The position numbers and the translations under genes are program-made. Shown one piece after another: positions 1 to 9,334 of a stretch of 64,000 bases of DNA. Where the stretch lies: assembly GCA_905220665.1 (NCBI GenBank), contig CAJNAR010000002.1:665399-729398 (forward strand), in the 5' to 3' direction. This DNA comes from Albugo candida. Taxonomy: Eukaryota; Oomycota; Peronosporomycetes; Albuginales; Albuginaceae. The stretch's first letter is position 1; every line of letters starts with the position of its first letter. The notes under the pieces are model-generated. The model was not told the DNA's origin. It saw only the letters and a list, made by a program, of their open reading frames with translations, and ran no database searches.

Positions 1-1
1 T

Positions 2-1507
2 CACAATAGTGATCTGAGTAAGTGCCAGTCCTGTCTAACAAATATTGCCGGAATGGATCGACTCTCGATTTCTTCTGATTGGACGCACAACCCGAACGAA
101 CTATCGCCAACAGTGCAGTTCCACGCATCTGGTTCTACGTATTCTTATATGAGAGCTAGAACTGATTGTCAGAGTAGTCTTACATGCGGATTCATCACAA
201 CACCTGATCTTGCGGACGCGATGGTCGCCCGAAATACAGAAGACGACGATATCAAAATGTTATGCGTTCTCACAGATGAGCAAACAAGTTTTGACTGTGG
301 TATCTGTCTCAAAATGACGAGCGGCGCTCATAGCATTCAAAAATTTCAACTGATATACGCGGATGCAAAGGAACGATACTTGCACGTGCTGCAAACAAAG
401 GAAATAAACATTTTTGAACCGTGTTCAGTATCTGGTACGTGTAGTGGACGTTACCATGAATTTCATGACCTTGCATGTCGTGAACTTGCCAGAAAATTAT
501 CCAACGATGTATTCAAACCATCCAACACCGGAGTTTTGGGCAAATTCAATCCCGGTACTGCTAAAGACCCATTCCATGTCGCCATCAAATCGATTTATGA
601 TACTGTCTATTTGTCGACAACATGCTATATGACATCAGCGACCCACGAGTCAAGCATAAACTGCCTTGGTTGCATGGCGTCGCAATCATCGGGAATAGCA
701 GTGTTGGTTGATCAAACATATCAACAAGATAAATTAGAAAGCAAGCAATACTTTTGGTTGATAGCAAGAACAAAAAAAAAACTCGCTTTTTGTAAAACGC
801 CTTGTAGATGGATGCCTACGATACCCAAATCATTTTGTTTAGAAGCGTCTTTCAAATCCATTGATTTTTCACAGCCCTCCGGCAAGATCTACTATAATAC
901 TGCAGAATATCGCGAGCTGAATAAAATTATTCAGGATCCATTGGCTCTATCACGAAGCTCAAGTTGTCTGTGGGTGGAACACAAATTGGTTAATTACGAA
1001 ACATGTCAGCGTTGCATGGAAACAATCACTGGTTCCTCTGTCAAAAAACTATCCGGAATTGATTTCTTGATTGAATCAATACAAAACGTGTACGAAAACT
1101 CTAAATGCATTTCTTCATCTAATACGCCGGATCTTTGCAAAAAAGTGGTCAGTATTCCGGATCGATTTTGTGGATCTTTCAATGCAGCATCTCCTGATCA
1201 AGCAAGCAGAATCTCTACTATCAGAAGAGGATGGCCACACAAGCCAACTCTGGAATGCTTTACGTGTCTCACGTCAATGCTGGATATTTTGATCATTGAT
1301 TTGGTATCTTTCTGGATGGTGGGTTCTCCAAGTGACAGTGATTGTATTGTGGAATGTAAAGATTTAAAAATGGATGAATGGGAAATGTGGGATATCTCTT
1401 CGATTCGACCGATGTCAGCAAATTCAATCAAAGAAAGGTTTGGTATCGTGGAGGAACAATCGCTTCCCCATGAATTGATGCTCTTAGAAGGGAATATGCT
1501 CGAATAG
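2..1507 (+). CDS. CCG-class (C-x2-C-x5-G) effector-like protein, 5' truncated by window
   Basis: Large cysteine-rich protein; the frame is open from position 2, so the gene begins left of the window and the ATG at 53 is internal. The visible part is 501 residues. Cysteine-pair motifs recur at visible residues 8 (CQSCLTNIAG), 99 (CGICLKMTSG), 221 (CLGC, glycine one residue late), 335 (CQRCMETITG) and 419 (CFTC, no glycine), roughly every 85-120 residues, so it looks like tandem divergent modules. The C-terminus (from about residue 440) resembles the C-termini of the broken effectors at 20.1, 33.2 and 46 kb. C-x2-C-x5-G is the defining motif of the secreted CCG effector class of Albugo, some of which are recognised by plant immune receptors. 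No signal peptide can be judged because the start is missing. No internal stops: the only uninterrupted copy here. Confidence 0.75.
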   Translation, partial: HNSDLSKCQSCLTNIAGMDRLSISSDWTHNPNELSPTVQFHASGSTYSYMRARTDCQSSLTCGFITTPDLADAMVARNTEDDDIKMLCVLTDEQTSFDCGICLKMTSGAHSIQKFQLIYADAKERYLHVLQTKEINIFEPCSVSGTCSGRYHEFHDLACRELARKLSNDVFKPSNTGVLGKFNPGTAKDPFHVAIKSIYDTVYLSTTCYMTSATHESSINCLGCMASQSSGIAVLVDQTYQQDKLESKQYFWLIARTKKKLAFCKTPCRWMPTIPKSFCLEASFKSIDFSQPSGKIYYNTAEYRELNKIIQDPLALSRSSSCLWVEHKLVNYETCQRCMETITGSSVKKLSGIDFLIESIQNVYENSKCISSSNTPDLCKKVVSIPDRFCGSFNAASPDQASRISTIRRGWPHKPTLECFTCLTSMLDILIIDLVSFWMVGSPSDSDCIVECKDLKMDEWEMWDISSIRPMSANSIKERFGIVEEQSLPHELMLLEGNMLE

Positions 1508-2688
1508 GCGTATACCACTGAAGACCCATCTATCAAATACGATTATCGATTAGGTCATTTCTAGTGTTCTAACGGTAATAATAATCCAACTGCTCCAAGC
1601 TTTCGGAATAAATTGCTGTTGAATTTCTCGTCACAATTCTTACGAGAAGACAAATGGCATCTTACAAGAACATGTAGATTCGATGTATGATGTCTTGCAT
1701 CCGATTTGATTAAGGCCATCTGTACGTACGTTGGAAATGAATCTTCTGTATCAACACAGACATTCGAATGACCACTGGCATTCTCGGAAATCAAATGAGA
1801 TCTCTGCAACAGCTCTATTCCATCTCTTCTCGATCCTGGAAAAAAGGTGAATTATACATTGAATAAGTATTTATCAGGATGATAATAACATACGCCTATA
1901 TACTTTGAGCAAGGTATCGATTCTTTGCGACATACCTATCTGACAATATACAAAAAGACATACAACGTTCCATTGAGATGATCAACCAACTAAGATGAAG
2001 TCTCGGAAGTTTCCGTAAGAATGATTGCTCACGAGAAGATATGTGTTGATATCTGAAATGATGTACAAAACAGTAGTCAAGGAGCTTTGAGTGAGTACTT
2101 TCTACCAACGATAGCAGCCGCCTCTTTAAAGAGTACCTTATGCTAATTTATAATCTGTGTGAACCAACTTATTTATGGAGATGACTACCTTTGGAAATGG
2201 TTCATTCCCGAAAGCACGAAATTAGAGTGAGGATGTGTACCCCTTTGATGGTACGATATTGCATTGTGCATACATTTCCATTCTCCGCTTTGCTAAACGC
2301 TCAATTTTATTTACTTCCAATCGCATTTAATGGAACGGCATTAAATGTGCTTTGTTTGATCGAATCCTTAAACGTCACATTAGCGCTCTCTATACAAGCA
2401 AGTCAGGCTAAGTAAGCATAGATACGATCATGAGGTCGTTGCTTCATTGTATCTCTCCTTAGATACTTGTAATGTGAAATCGTTCCTGATGCTGAAATAC
2501 CTTTATGTGTCCTACCCAACCTTTTTGCATCTTGCGGTACCTTTCCCTTTATAGCCAATCAAATAAATGATTTTCTGGATCTTTGAGATCGCTGCGAACG
2601 ATTCGCTTTTATTATCGTTTGTACCTTATTATTTCCGATTTTGTAAACACTTGGAGGCCGAAAAGCGTCGACATTGAGTGCTACAAAT
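1508..2688. other. Intergenic region with possible spliced minus-strand gene
   Basis: About 1.2 kb between the effector and the PRP40-like gene. On the minus strand an open stretch ends at a TAG at 1561-1563 and is preceded near 1840 by a pyrimidine-rich AG acceptor. A second open stretch (about 2065 down to 1925) is bounded by TTTCAG and GTATGT. Phases of the two cannot be joined without ambiguity and I recognise no family. The last 150 bases before the PRP40-like gene hold a CCAAT box near 2554 and are probably its promoter. Confidence 0.3.
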
Positions 2689-4845
2689 ATGGCACATACA
2701 TCGGAAGCCCCATACGTGCAGGAAGGAGTCCTTGCTCCTTCATCGTCCTCTACAAGCACAACTATCAATGTAGGTACCGACATACATACACCAACACCTC
2801 CGTTCCTGCCACAATTGATACCTCCATCGTTACGTGCGCCAATCGTAGGCACCGTACCAGCGCCCCAATTCAACAACGTGACTGGTACGCCAATATATGG
2901 TACAGTACCACCTGCACCGCCTCCAGTACCATACACGCCCTCACCTTATTTCACCGAAATCTCCACCCCAAAAGCATTACCTTTGCGAAACACAACCACG
3001 TCGACTTCCACAGATTCTACGTCCAAATCCCCTCTTCATTGGATGGAATTCAAAGACGAAAAGACCAATCAAACGTATTATTACAACACAGAAACGAAAT
3101 TGTGCGTGTGGGACCAACCCGAAGAATTTCGGATCCAAAAAGCTCGCGTGCAAGTCGAAAAATTGAAGCAGCAGACGTCTGTAAGCAAGCAAAAGCAGCA
3201 GGAGGAAGAGCATATCCGAGCCGTACAAGCGAAAAAGAAATTCGACGCGATGGACCAAGAAGGTTGTCGAAAAGCGTTCACTGCTTTCTTGAAAGAACAC
3301 ACAATTTCTCCAGAATTCCGATGGCAGGAGGCATTACGATACATCACAAAAGAAGGATTGGATCGAGAACCAACGTGGCGATTCGCGCTCAAAACTGTTG
3401 GAGAAAAGAAACAGTTGTTCGCTGAATACTGCACACAATCGAAAAGTCAATTGGTCATTGAAAAACGTCGTCGGGTCAAACGCAATCGAGAGGAATTTAT
3501 CGAATTGCTCCATTCAATCGAATCTCTGATTCTACAGCTTGGATCAGAGGGAACCGACGATTTCCGCGCGTTAACTTGGATCGAATTTTCCCAACATCAC
3601 GCAATCCAAAATCTTCACAAAGATGCTCGATGGGAAGCCATCCAAGAGGGCAATGAGAAACGAGACTTGTATGAAGGCTACATGCTTGAATTGACCCGGA
3701 AACAGCAATTAGAAAAGAACCGTAGAAGACAAGAGCTCAAACAGAATGTCATGCAATTCTTACTAGACGATTCTGAAGCCAATCGGATGTTTGATGGGCA
3801 TCGTAAACGTTGGAGTTCTGACGAAAAACGACAGCTTTTTGACCATATTTCCAATAAAATTCAAATGCCAAAGGAGCTGAAGCATTCAGTGTACGAATGG
3901 ATTGATGAGAGCTTTGATCGGCTTCGAAAGCGGATTGTCGAGTCCAAGGAATTGGAACGCGACGAAGAGAAAAAACTAGCCCGAGAATTGAGAAGTTGGC
4001 TATTGGATCTTTTTTCCACGAATCAGATTTCACGATTTGATGAATGGGAAGTTATCGATGAAAAACTTGCCAAAATCGATGGATATAAAATCTTCGAGGT
4101 GCTATCCTCCCGAAGGAAACAGCGCGTATACACCAAATTTATTCGGGAAGAGCGTCAGCGATTGCGTCATGAAGTCATTTTTATCAAAAGCTATCTGGAT
4201 GATACTACTTGGAAGCGGAATGATTTGTCGGGAAAGATTGTCGATTGGAATTTCAAGGAGTTTAATGACGCGCTGACGTCGCAAATTTTGACACGCGCGA
4301 GTACGCGTTCATCGGATGAGAGTGCGGAAGATTCACAGCGAAAAATGGAGCTTGAAGCACTGGTTTTAGATCAGTCGAAATTGTGCAAAGAAGGGCAATC
4401 AGTCGCGGATTCCATCACATTCCCTCCGTACGTGTTTGAGGTGTATGAGCTCTTGAAACTTGCAGCGAAGAAACAGCTTTTGAAGAATGATGGAGCGCGT
4501 CGAAACGGCGAAAGACGAAGCAGCAAACGAAAAGATCGGTCGATGAATGATTATCGCCCGCGCGCATCTTCAAAAAGGAAATATGCCAAACGTGGACGGT
4601 CTCGCTCAGTTCAGGATGACCGTCGTTCACGGTCCAAGTCGGCTCGTCGAAGATCACGGTCACGGTCGCTCGAACCGCGTAAACGCTCGAAGAAGGATGT
4701 ATTATCCTTATCAACCCAGCAAGAAGCGGCTAAAGCTGAAGAAGTAATTCGCCAAGCCCGAGCTAAACTACAAAACCAAAACGAGGAAACTCCGGTCGAG
4801 ACAGCACTTTCGGATGAGCTGGAGGAAGGCGAAGTCACGGATTGA
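2689..4845 (+). CDS. PRP40: PRP40/PRPF40-like U1 snRNP-associated splicing factor (WW, FF repeats, RS tail)
   Basis: Single-exon gene, 718 residues from the ATG at 2689; the same frame is open a little further upstream (from a TTG at 2674) but contains no earlier ATG there. The protein has a Pro/Thr-rich N-terminus, one WW domain (about residues 114-146, LHWMEFKD ... YYYNTETKLCVWDQP), then several FF-type helical repeats (about 185-245, 265-330 and more degenerate ones to about 540). An Arg/Ser-rich stretch (about 600-670) precedes an acidic C-terminus. Order and length match the PRP40 family, which bridges U1 snRNP at the 5' splice site to branch-point factors. Most PRP40 proteins have two WW domains; only one is visible. 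TCERG1-type WW-FF proteins are the alternative. Nuclear location expected. Confidence 0.85.
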   Translation: MAHTSEAPYVQEGVLAPSSSSTSTTINVGTDIHTPTPPFLPQLIPPSLRAPIVGTVPAPQFNNVTGTPIYGTVPPAPPPVPYTPSPYFTEISTPKALPLRNTTTSTSTDSTSKSPLHWMEFKDEKTNQTYYYNTETKLCVWDQPEEFRIQKARVQVEKLKQQTSVSKQKQQEEEHIRAVQAKKKFDAMDQEGCRKAFTAFLKEHTISPEFRWQEALRYITKEGLDREPTWRFALKTVGEKKQLFAEYCTQSKSQLVIEKRRRVKRNREEFIELLHSIESLILQLGSEGTDDFRALTWIEFSQHHAIQNLHKDARWEAIQEGNEKRDLYEGYMLELTRKQQLEKNRRRQELKQNVMQFLLDDSEANRMFDGHRKRWSSDEKRQLFDHISNKIQMPKELKHSVYEWIDESFDRLRKRIVESKELERDEEKKLARELRSWLLDLFSTNQISRFDEWEVIDEKLAKIDGYKIFEVLSSRRKQRVYTKFIREERQRLRHEVIFIKSYLDDTTWKRNDLSGKIVDWNFKEFNDALTSQILTRASTRSSDESAEDSQRKMELEALVLDQSKLCKEGQSVADSITFPPYVFEVYELLKLAAKKQLLKNDGARRNGERRSSKRKDRSMNDYRPRASSKRKYAKRGRSRSVQDDRRSRSKSARRRSRSRSLEPRKRSKKDVLSLSTQQEAAKAEEVIRQARAKLQNQNEETPVETALSDELEEGEVTD

Positions 4846-4991
4846 AACAGGATACCGGTAGGCGGTACGCTTGACGCAGATATCATTTGCTATTTACCGG
4901 TAAGACGTAGGGTACGATATTAAGAGGTCGTAGGAAGGTGAATACGGAATGTTGCACGAATGCAATCGTAATTAATTGGACACCAGCATTC

Positions 4992-5335
4992 ATGAGTGAC
5001 ACAGAGATCACGCCAACGCAGCAGAATGAGCTTCGTATGCGGGTGCGTGGCATTACAGGTGTCTATTCGATTACTGACGTGCGTGTAGTTTCGGCAGGAA
5101 GCTGTGACCCAGGCAATCGAAGAGTTAAGTGTCAATATACAGATGAAATGCTTTGAGAAATGTGTGCCAAAGCCGAGTGGAAAACTTGACAGCAAGCAGC
5201 AGAATTGCGTCGCGTTGTGCGTAAATCGGTACATTGATACTTTGAATGTCGTCTCACAGACAATGGTCGGGACACAGGTACAACGCTGTATAGTGTATCT
5301 GCGTATAAGTATACTTATTCATGTTTTAGAGTTGA
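4992..5335 (+). CDS. TIM13: Small TIM chaperone, TIM13/TIM8-like (3 exons)
   Basis: Assembled from exons 4992-5042, 5098-5277 and 5330-5335 with 55- and 52-nt GT-AG introns, giving 78 residues; all junctions keep the frame and the last exon supplies only one codon plus TGA. It has the twin C-x3-C signature of small TIM proteins (CFEKC and CVALC) flanked by helices, including YIDTLNVVSQTM after the second pair. These form hexameric chaperones in the mitochondrial intermembrane space that carry hydrophobic precursors to TIM22 or the outer membrane; two disulfides join the pairs. TIM13 is the closest impression, but TIM8/9/10 cannot be excluded without alignment. The first donor (GTGCGT) is the least certain junction. 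Its 3' end lies 57 bases from the convergent LSM1 stop. Confidence 0.8.
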
Positions 5336-5392
5336 GCGATGGAAGAATCAACTTGGCGCTTGGAATCAATTGTATCCGTATTTTGATGCACA

Positions 5393-5968
5393 TTACTTAA
5401 TATCAAAATTCCACTCTTCGCGAACGCTTGCTTGGTCTTTCTTCAACTGATTTTCTGCCTCTAAGATTTCTTCCATTGTGACTTGACGCATAAATGGCTG
5501 CGTGTCTTCCTTTTCGACGTCCTGTAGTGCGATCACATCACTTAATCTATCAATTAATTACGAATATAGACCATACCAAATTGCCCAAAAGAACGACGTT
5601 ATCGCCGCTGCGAAGTACAGTTAATACAGGATTCAAATTTGATGCGAGGCTTACCGTATGATGTACAAACCTAATGCGATATCACAAAAGAGACGACCGC
5701 AAATATGTCTCTCAAATGTGTCTTCTAGCAAGATGTTTGCTATATCCAGTTGCTTAAATGTGATGACTAAATTGAGATAATTACATGAATATACTCACAA
5801 TATTGATCGAAGCTCCGAAAGTATCCGATAAGGTGGCGTCCGTCACGTAAAACCACGAGAACTTGTTCTAAGTGCGAAAATATTAAAAAGAATGATTGCT
5901 GCGTATTTCTTATGCGTACGATCGAGTTGATCGAACAGACTTATTGTTCGAGCAAGCAAATCGGTCAT
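5393..5968 (-). CDS. LSM1: LSM1, Sm-like subunit of the cytoplasmic LSM1-7 decapping activator (5 exons)
   Basis: Minus-strand exons 5968-5920, 5867-5799, 5739-5655, 5607-5577 and 5521-5393 join in frame (introns 52, 59, 47 and 55 nt) to 120 residues. The first half reads FDQLDQ-VLVVLRDGRHLIGYFRSFDQ followed by NILLEDTFERHI, and Sm2 appears as GLYIIRGDNVVLLGNL. The C-terminal extension (DVEKED ... VTMEEILEAENQLKK) resembles LSM1 (IDLEKE ... EEILEEQ), not LSM8. LSM1 heads the ring that binds oligoadenylated 3' ends and promotes decapping with PAT1 in P-bodies. Human LSM1 is 133 residues, so length fits. Acceptor of exon 5 was chosen at CTACAG; a nearer AG breaks the frame. Confidence 0.88.
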
Positions 5969-6020
5969 GGTGAATTCACAAATGAATCGCAACAATTAAT
6001 GAATCGAATCCGTAAAAGTG

Positions 6021-7540
6021 TTAAGTTCGGATTTTTCGACTTCGGGTCAAATTCGCTTTGATTCCTGTTCGTTCTCCTCCATACTGCCCTGCTTCTCCTT
6101 TTCTGACGTCACGTACTTGACCACGACGTCGAATGACTGCTTTCTCATATTGAAGACGTTTCTTTACGCGAGGATTGCGATTCAATTTGTTTTTGTGTGC
6201 TTTCAAACCTTTATTTTTCACGATTTGGTGCGTTGCACCTCGTTTCTTACGTTCAGTTTCATCTTCCGAGCTCTCCAACACCGGTTGCTCGAACCGGTTT
6301 TCTTGATGCGATCTAATCCGTTGGTTTTCGAGTACAGCGGCATCATAAAATGCTTCTGCTTCTTTTTTCTCAGCTGTCGAAATCGAACCAGCGTCCTTTA
6401 TAGCTACGTGTTTTCTCTTTTTTCCTTCCGGTAAATTTTTCCTCGCGACTGCATCCATTTTGGCTCGATTAACAAACGTTTTAACATCAAATGAATCGTC
6501 CAATAGCTGCTCAAGCTGATCACCAACACTCTCATCGATCGCTCCTAATTCGCTAATATGCTTTTTGATTCGTAAAATATGATCAAGAACAGGATGATCC
6601 TGCACAGTTTTCCCCTATATAACTTGGTAAGTATCACATAAACCCCAATAGTGCGCGCTCAAACCTCGGATCGTAAAAGTAGATAAAATGAAATGTTGTT
6701 GATGTAATGAAGCAATAAATTCTGACGAACGACGAGATACCGCAACCCGCTTCCGAATGACCGATCTGTTTTTCGCATTTCCTTGATCTTATAAATTGCT
6801 GGAATCAGCTGATCCTTCACGATCGCTAATGACTTTTTGAGCTCATTGATCAGACCGAAAAGCTCTGGTGAGGATCTATTCCATCATTTCGTTTATAAGG
6901 GACATATTATGCGGCAGGACCTTTCATACCGTTTTAATATCGATAGCTTGTCCCTTTTTGTCATTCCATCAAAATTACGTGGTACGTGTACTAATTTTGT
7001 GGATTCCTGGCTTTGATCAAAAAGCGGCAAATCAGCCAATTGGCGCTCCACTTGGGCTTCCTCATCGATGATTTCTTCTTCCAGTTCCATTTCTGCTACA
7101 TCATCTTCGACATCCTCCATTCCGTAATCCTCTTTATCTACCATTTGAGCCTGTTTTCGCTGCAACTCAAGAGCAGCTTCTTCTTCTTCTTTTCCGGCAG
7201 CTTCTTCATCCGAGGTCACGTAATCTGCAGAATAAAAGTTCTCTTTTGAATTTCCCCATTTTGAGCCCATTCGATCCAGCTCTTCTTTTTCGTATCGTAG
7301 CTCTTGAAGTTCTTCATCCATATCATCATCAGATCCCAGCTCTAGCACTTCCCGCTCGCTCTCTGAATCACTTTTTTCGGAAGTAGTAGAGGTATTTTCC
7401 AATCCATCTGACGGATCATCGTAGAAGCGAAGCTCAGAATTCTGTAAATCCGCTTGCTTCTTCTTGATTTCGCTGTTTAGAACTCGCTTTTCTATAGAGG
7501 TTTTTCCCGTTTTCGCCGAATGGCGCTGACGTCTTCCCAT
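6021..7540 (-). CDS. UTP3: SAS10/UTP3, small-subunit processome protein (3 exons)
   Basis: Exons 7540-6921, 6875-6665 and 6614-6021 join in frame over 45- and 50-nt introns to 474 residues. N-terminal basic start, long acidic region and a WG-containing block (KWGNSKENFYSADY, about 94-107). The middle holds the Sas10/Utp3/C1D helical region (SPELFGLINELKKSL ... YINNISFYLLLRSEGKTVQDHPVL), whose GK-x-V-x-DHPV is typical. The last ~70 residues are the Sas10 C-terminal domain (NPRVKKRLQYEKAVIRR ... YGGERTGIK). The protein acts in the nucleolus in 18S rRNA maturation. Length is within the family range. The first ATG is used; 249 bases separate it from the CMC2 stop. Confidence 0.92.
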
Positions 7541-7789
7541 TATATCTAGAACGATTGGTTGGCTAAAATGAGTCGTTTGGAATTGATCTGATTTGTCATT
7601 TTGTCATACAAAACGATCTCTTGTCACGGTTCCAAGACTATCCAATTACAACCGAGTATTGTTTACAACGTACTATAATTGGCTTAAATAAAAATGCAGT
7701 TATCGCTCGCTAAAAGGCGCTCGAGATGGCCAATCAAAATAAAGTAGTGTATTGGCGTGATCAGAGTGGAATGAGAATTTATTCGCGCT

Positions 7790-8041
7790 CTACTGCGCAG
7801 CACCTGCGACGGACCTTCTCAAATTCTGTCTCCTTTTCTCCTCCTTCTCCTTCCTGAAACATTCATCCAGCGCCCGTTTGGCTTCATTACACGCGCCGAT
7901 AAATTTTCGTCGTGGATTATCTGCGTGGCACTTTTTGAGGTTTTGTATCACCTACATACACGTAATAAAACCTCTTGCAGGTAAACCGTGAGTATATACC
8001 TTTTGACAAAGAGGATGAGGGCGATCTAGCGGCGGATGCAT
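7790..8041 (-). CDS. CMC2: CMC2-like cytochrome c oxidase assembly protein, twin CX9C (2 exons)
   Basis: Exons 8041-8000 and 7951-7790 separated by a 48-nt intron (GTATAT ... TGTAG) encode 67 residues starting MHPPLDRPHPLCQK, close to the MHP-L-PHLH start of CMC2 in other eukaryotes. Two exact C-x9-C pairs are present: the first spans the exon junction (CQK/VIQNLKKC) and the second is CNEAKRALDEC. A basic, charged C-terminus follows. CMC2 is an intermembrane-space protein imported through the MIA40 disulfide relay and needed for complex IV assembly. The match of start, both cysteine pairs and length makes the call good although no ORF of 70 codons exists here. Confidence 0.82.
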
Positions 8042-8513
8042 ACTTGGAGTCGAGAACGCACTTGTTGTGTACTAGACGCACTAAGTGCGAAGACTGTAGT
8101 CCACACTATAGTCATATGCAAAGGTTAAAAGCATGATCAATTGTTTCGAAATTCAATAGGTGCGATTACGTCCATTTGGGTGTACCTGTTGTTCTGTCTT
8201 ACTCAGAGTATACATCTGGCTAGAAAGACTGTATACAATTTATATCGATGCGGTGTTTAGCATTTTGTCTTCCCTCACACTGTATACTGCCTCTCATATT
8301 TTTTTAAGGAAACTGGCGACTGGCGACACTCATCAACTCAAAAAGTAACACTTTTTCCCATGCGAACTGTTTCGTATCCGAGAAGCCTATTGGTTGATAT
8401 CCGTTCTCACATCTTGCACTTCACACGTGAGAATAACTGCCGTTAGATCCTAATTTTCGCCACAGCGGCGCGGCTCACGTTTACAACCCAACGCGTTTAA
8501 GCAGCGTGAGGTT
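8042..8513. promoter_or_regulatory. Divergent intergenic region CMC2 / membrane protein
   Basis: 472 bases between two divergently transcribed genes, so it presumably contains both promoters. One open stretch on the plus strand (8160-8348) starts with GTG and shows no family resemblance; I treat it as noncoding. No clear TATA or tandem element was recognised. Confidence 0.5.
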
Positions 8514-9175
8514 ATGAGTGAACCGAGAAGTAACCTCCATGTGCGTAACAATTACAATGGCTTCGAGGCTCATAAAAGACGATGGACGCGGATCGACCAG
8601 AGCGCGTCAAGATTGTGGAAACTTGCATTGATACAAGTATGCTGTGCGGCCTTGACACTGGGAAATAGACTCTGGTAATCACATTCACGTCCGAGACCAA
8701 ATGAGGAAATCTGAGTCTTATGCAGGTTGACAAGCATTCTGGGTATACTTGTTGGAAGTATTGGGTTTCAGGTAGTACGTTCCGAGAGATTACCGTGGAC
8801 GATATTGGTACGTGTTGCTTTCGTGAGGATTGAAAGAGTCACTAAGTATGTATTGTATAGTATTTGTTACTGTGTGCTTTGCAATTCGCTCGGAACACAT
8901 TGACGCTGAAGGAGATTTTTCAGACGCACTTCAGAGAAAACGTATTCATGACACATTACGAGTGTATACAGCTGGTCACTTATTTAATCGAGTGTGTAAT
9001 CTTATTGGTAAGATATAATTCCTAACTGGAAACAACGCGTTTCTGATGAGTCATTTCTATAGCCGTGTGCATTCTATTTGGTGTTTACCGCCATCGCAAA
9101 TATGGCGAATCCGCTGTGGAGACATCGAAACCACTACGACGCAACGAGCGCGCAGACTCTAGTTTGATCCAGTGA
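8514..9175 (+). CDS. Hypothetical multi-pass membrane protein, 168 aa (4 exons)
   Basis: Exons 8514-8674, 8726-8811, 8861-9007 and 9063-9175 join in frame (introns 51, 49 and 55 nt, all GT-AG) to 168 residues. Four hydrophobic segments are visible: about 35-53 (WKLALIQVCCAALTLGN), 54-70 (WLTSILGILVGSIGFQV), 77-90 (PWTILVLFVTVCFAI) and about 120-135 (NLIAVCILFGVY). A charged loop with an acidic patch lies before the last, and the tail is basic. I do not recognise the family. The regular splice pattern, identical in style to its neighbours, argues that it is a real gene. The start could lie upstream if there is another exon. Convergent with gamma-tubulin, 159 bases apart. Confidence 0.6.
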
Positions 9176-9334
9176 TTTTTCCACTTAACGTAATATATTT
9201 ATTTGTTACCGTTAGACGATGTATACTCTCATGCCACTGACTGCGCATCATGAATTTGCGTATACTTGCTACCCTCAAGCGCTTGCCATCAAGTAATTTT
9301 CCAAAAGTCTGGTTCATGAAAAATTGAGTGGAAA

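Noticed and set aside
2583..3425. 280-codon plus-strand ORF overlapping the PRP40-like gene
   Set aside because: Shadow frame; the overlapping frame has the WW and FF domains.
6018..6434. 138-codon hydrophobic plus-strand ORF
   Set aside because: Antisense of SAS10; hydrophobicity arises from the Lys/Glu-rich opposite strand.
8160..8348. 62-codon hydrophobic ORF
   Set aside because: No ATG start, no motif, lies in a divergent promoter region.
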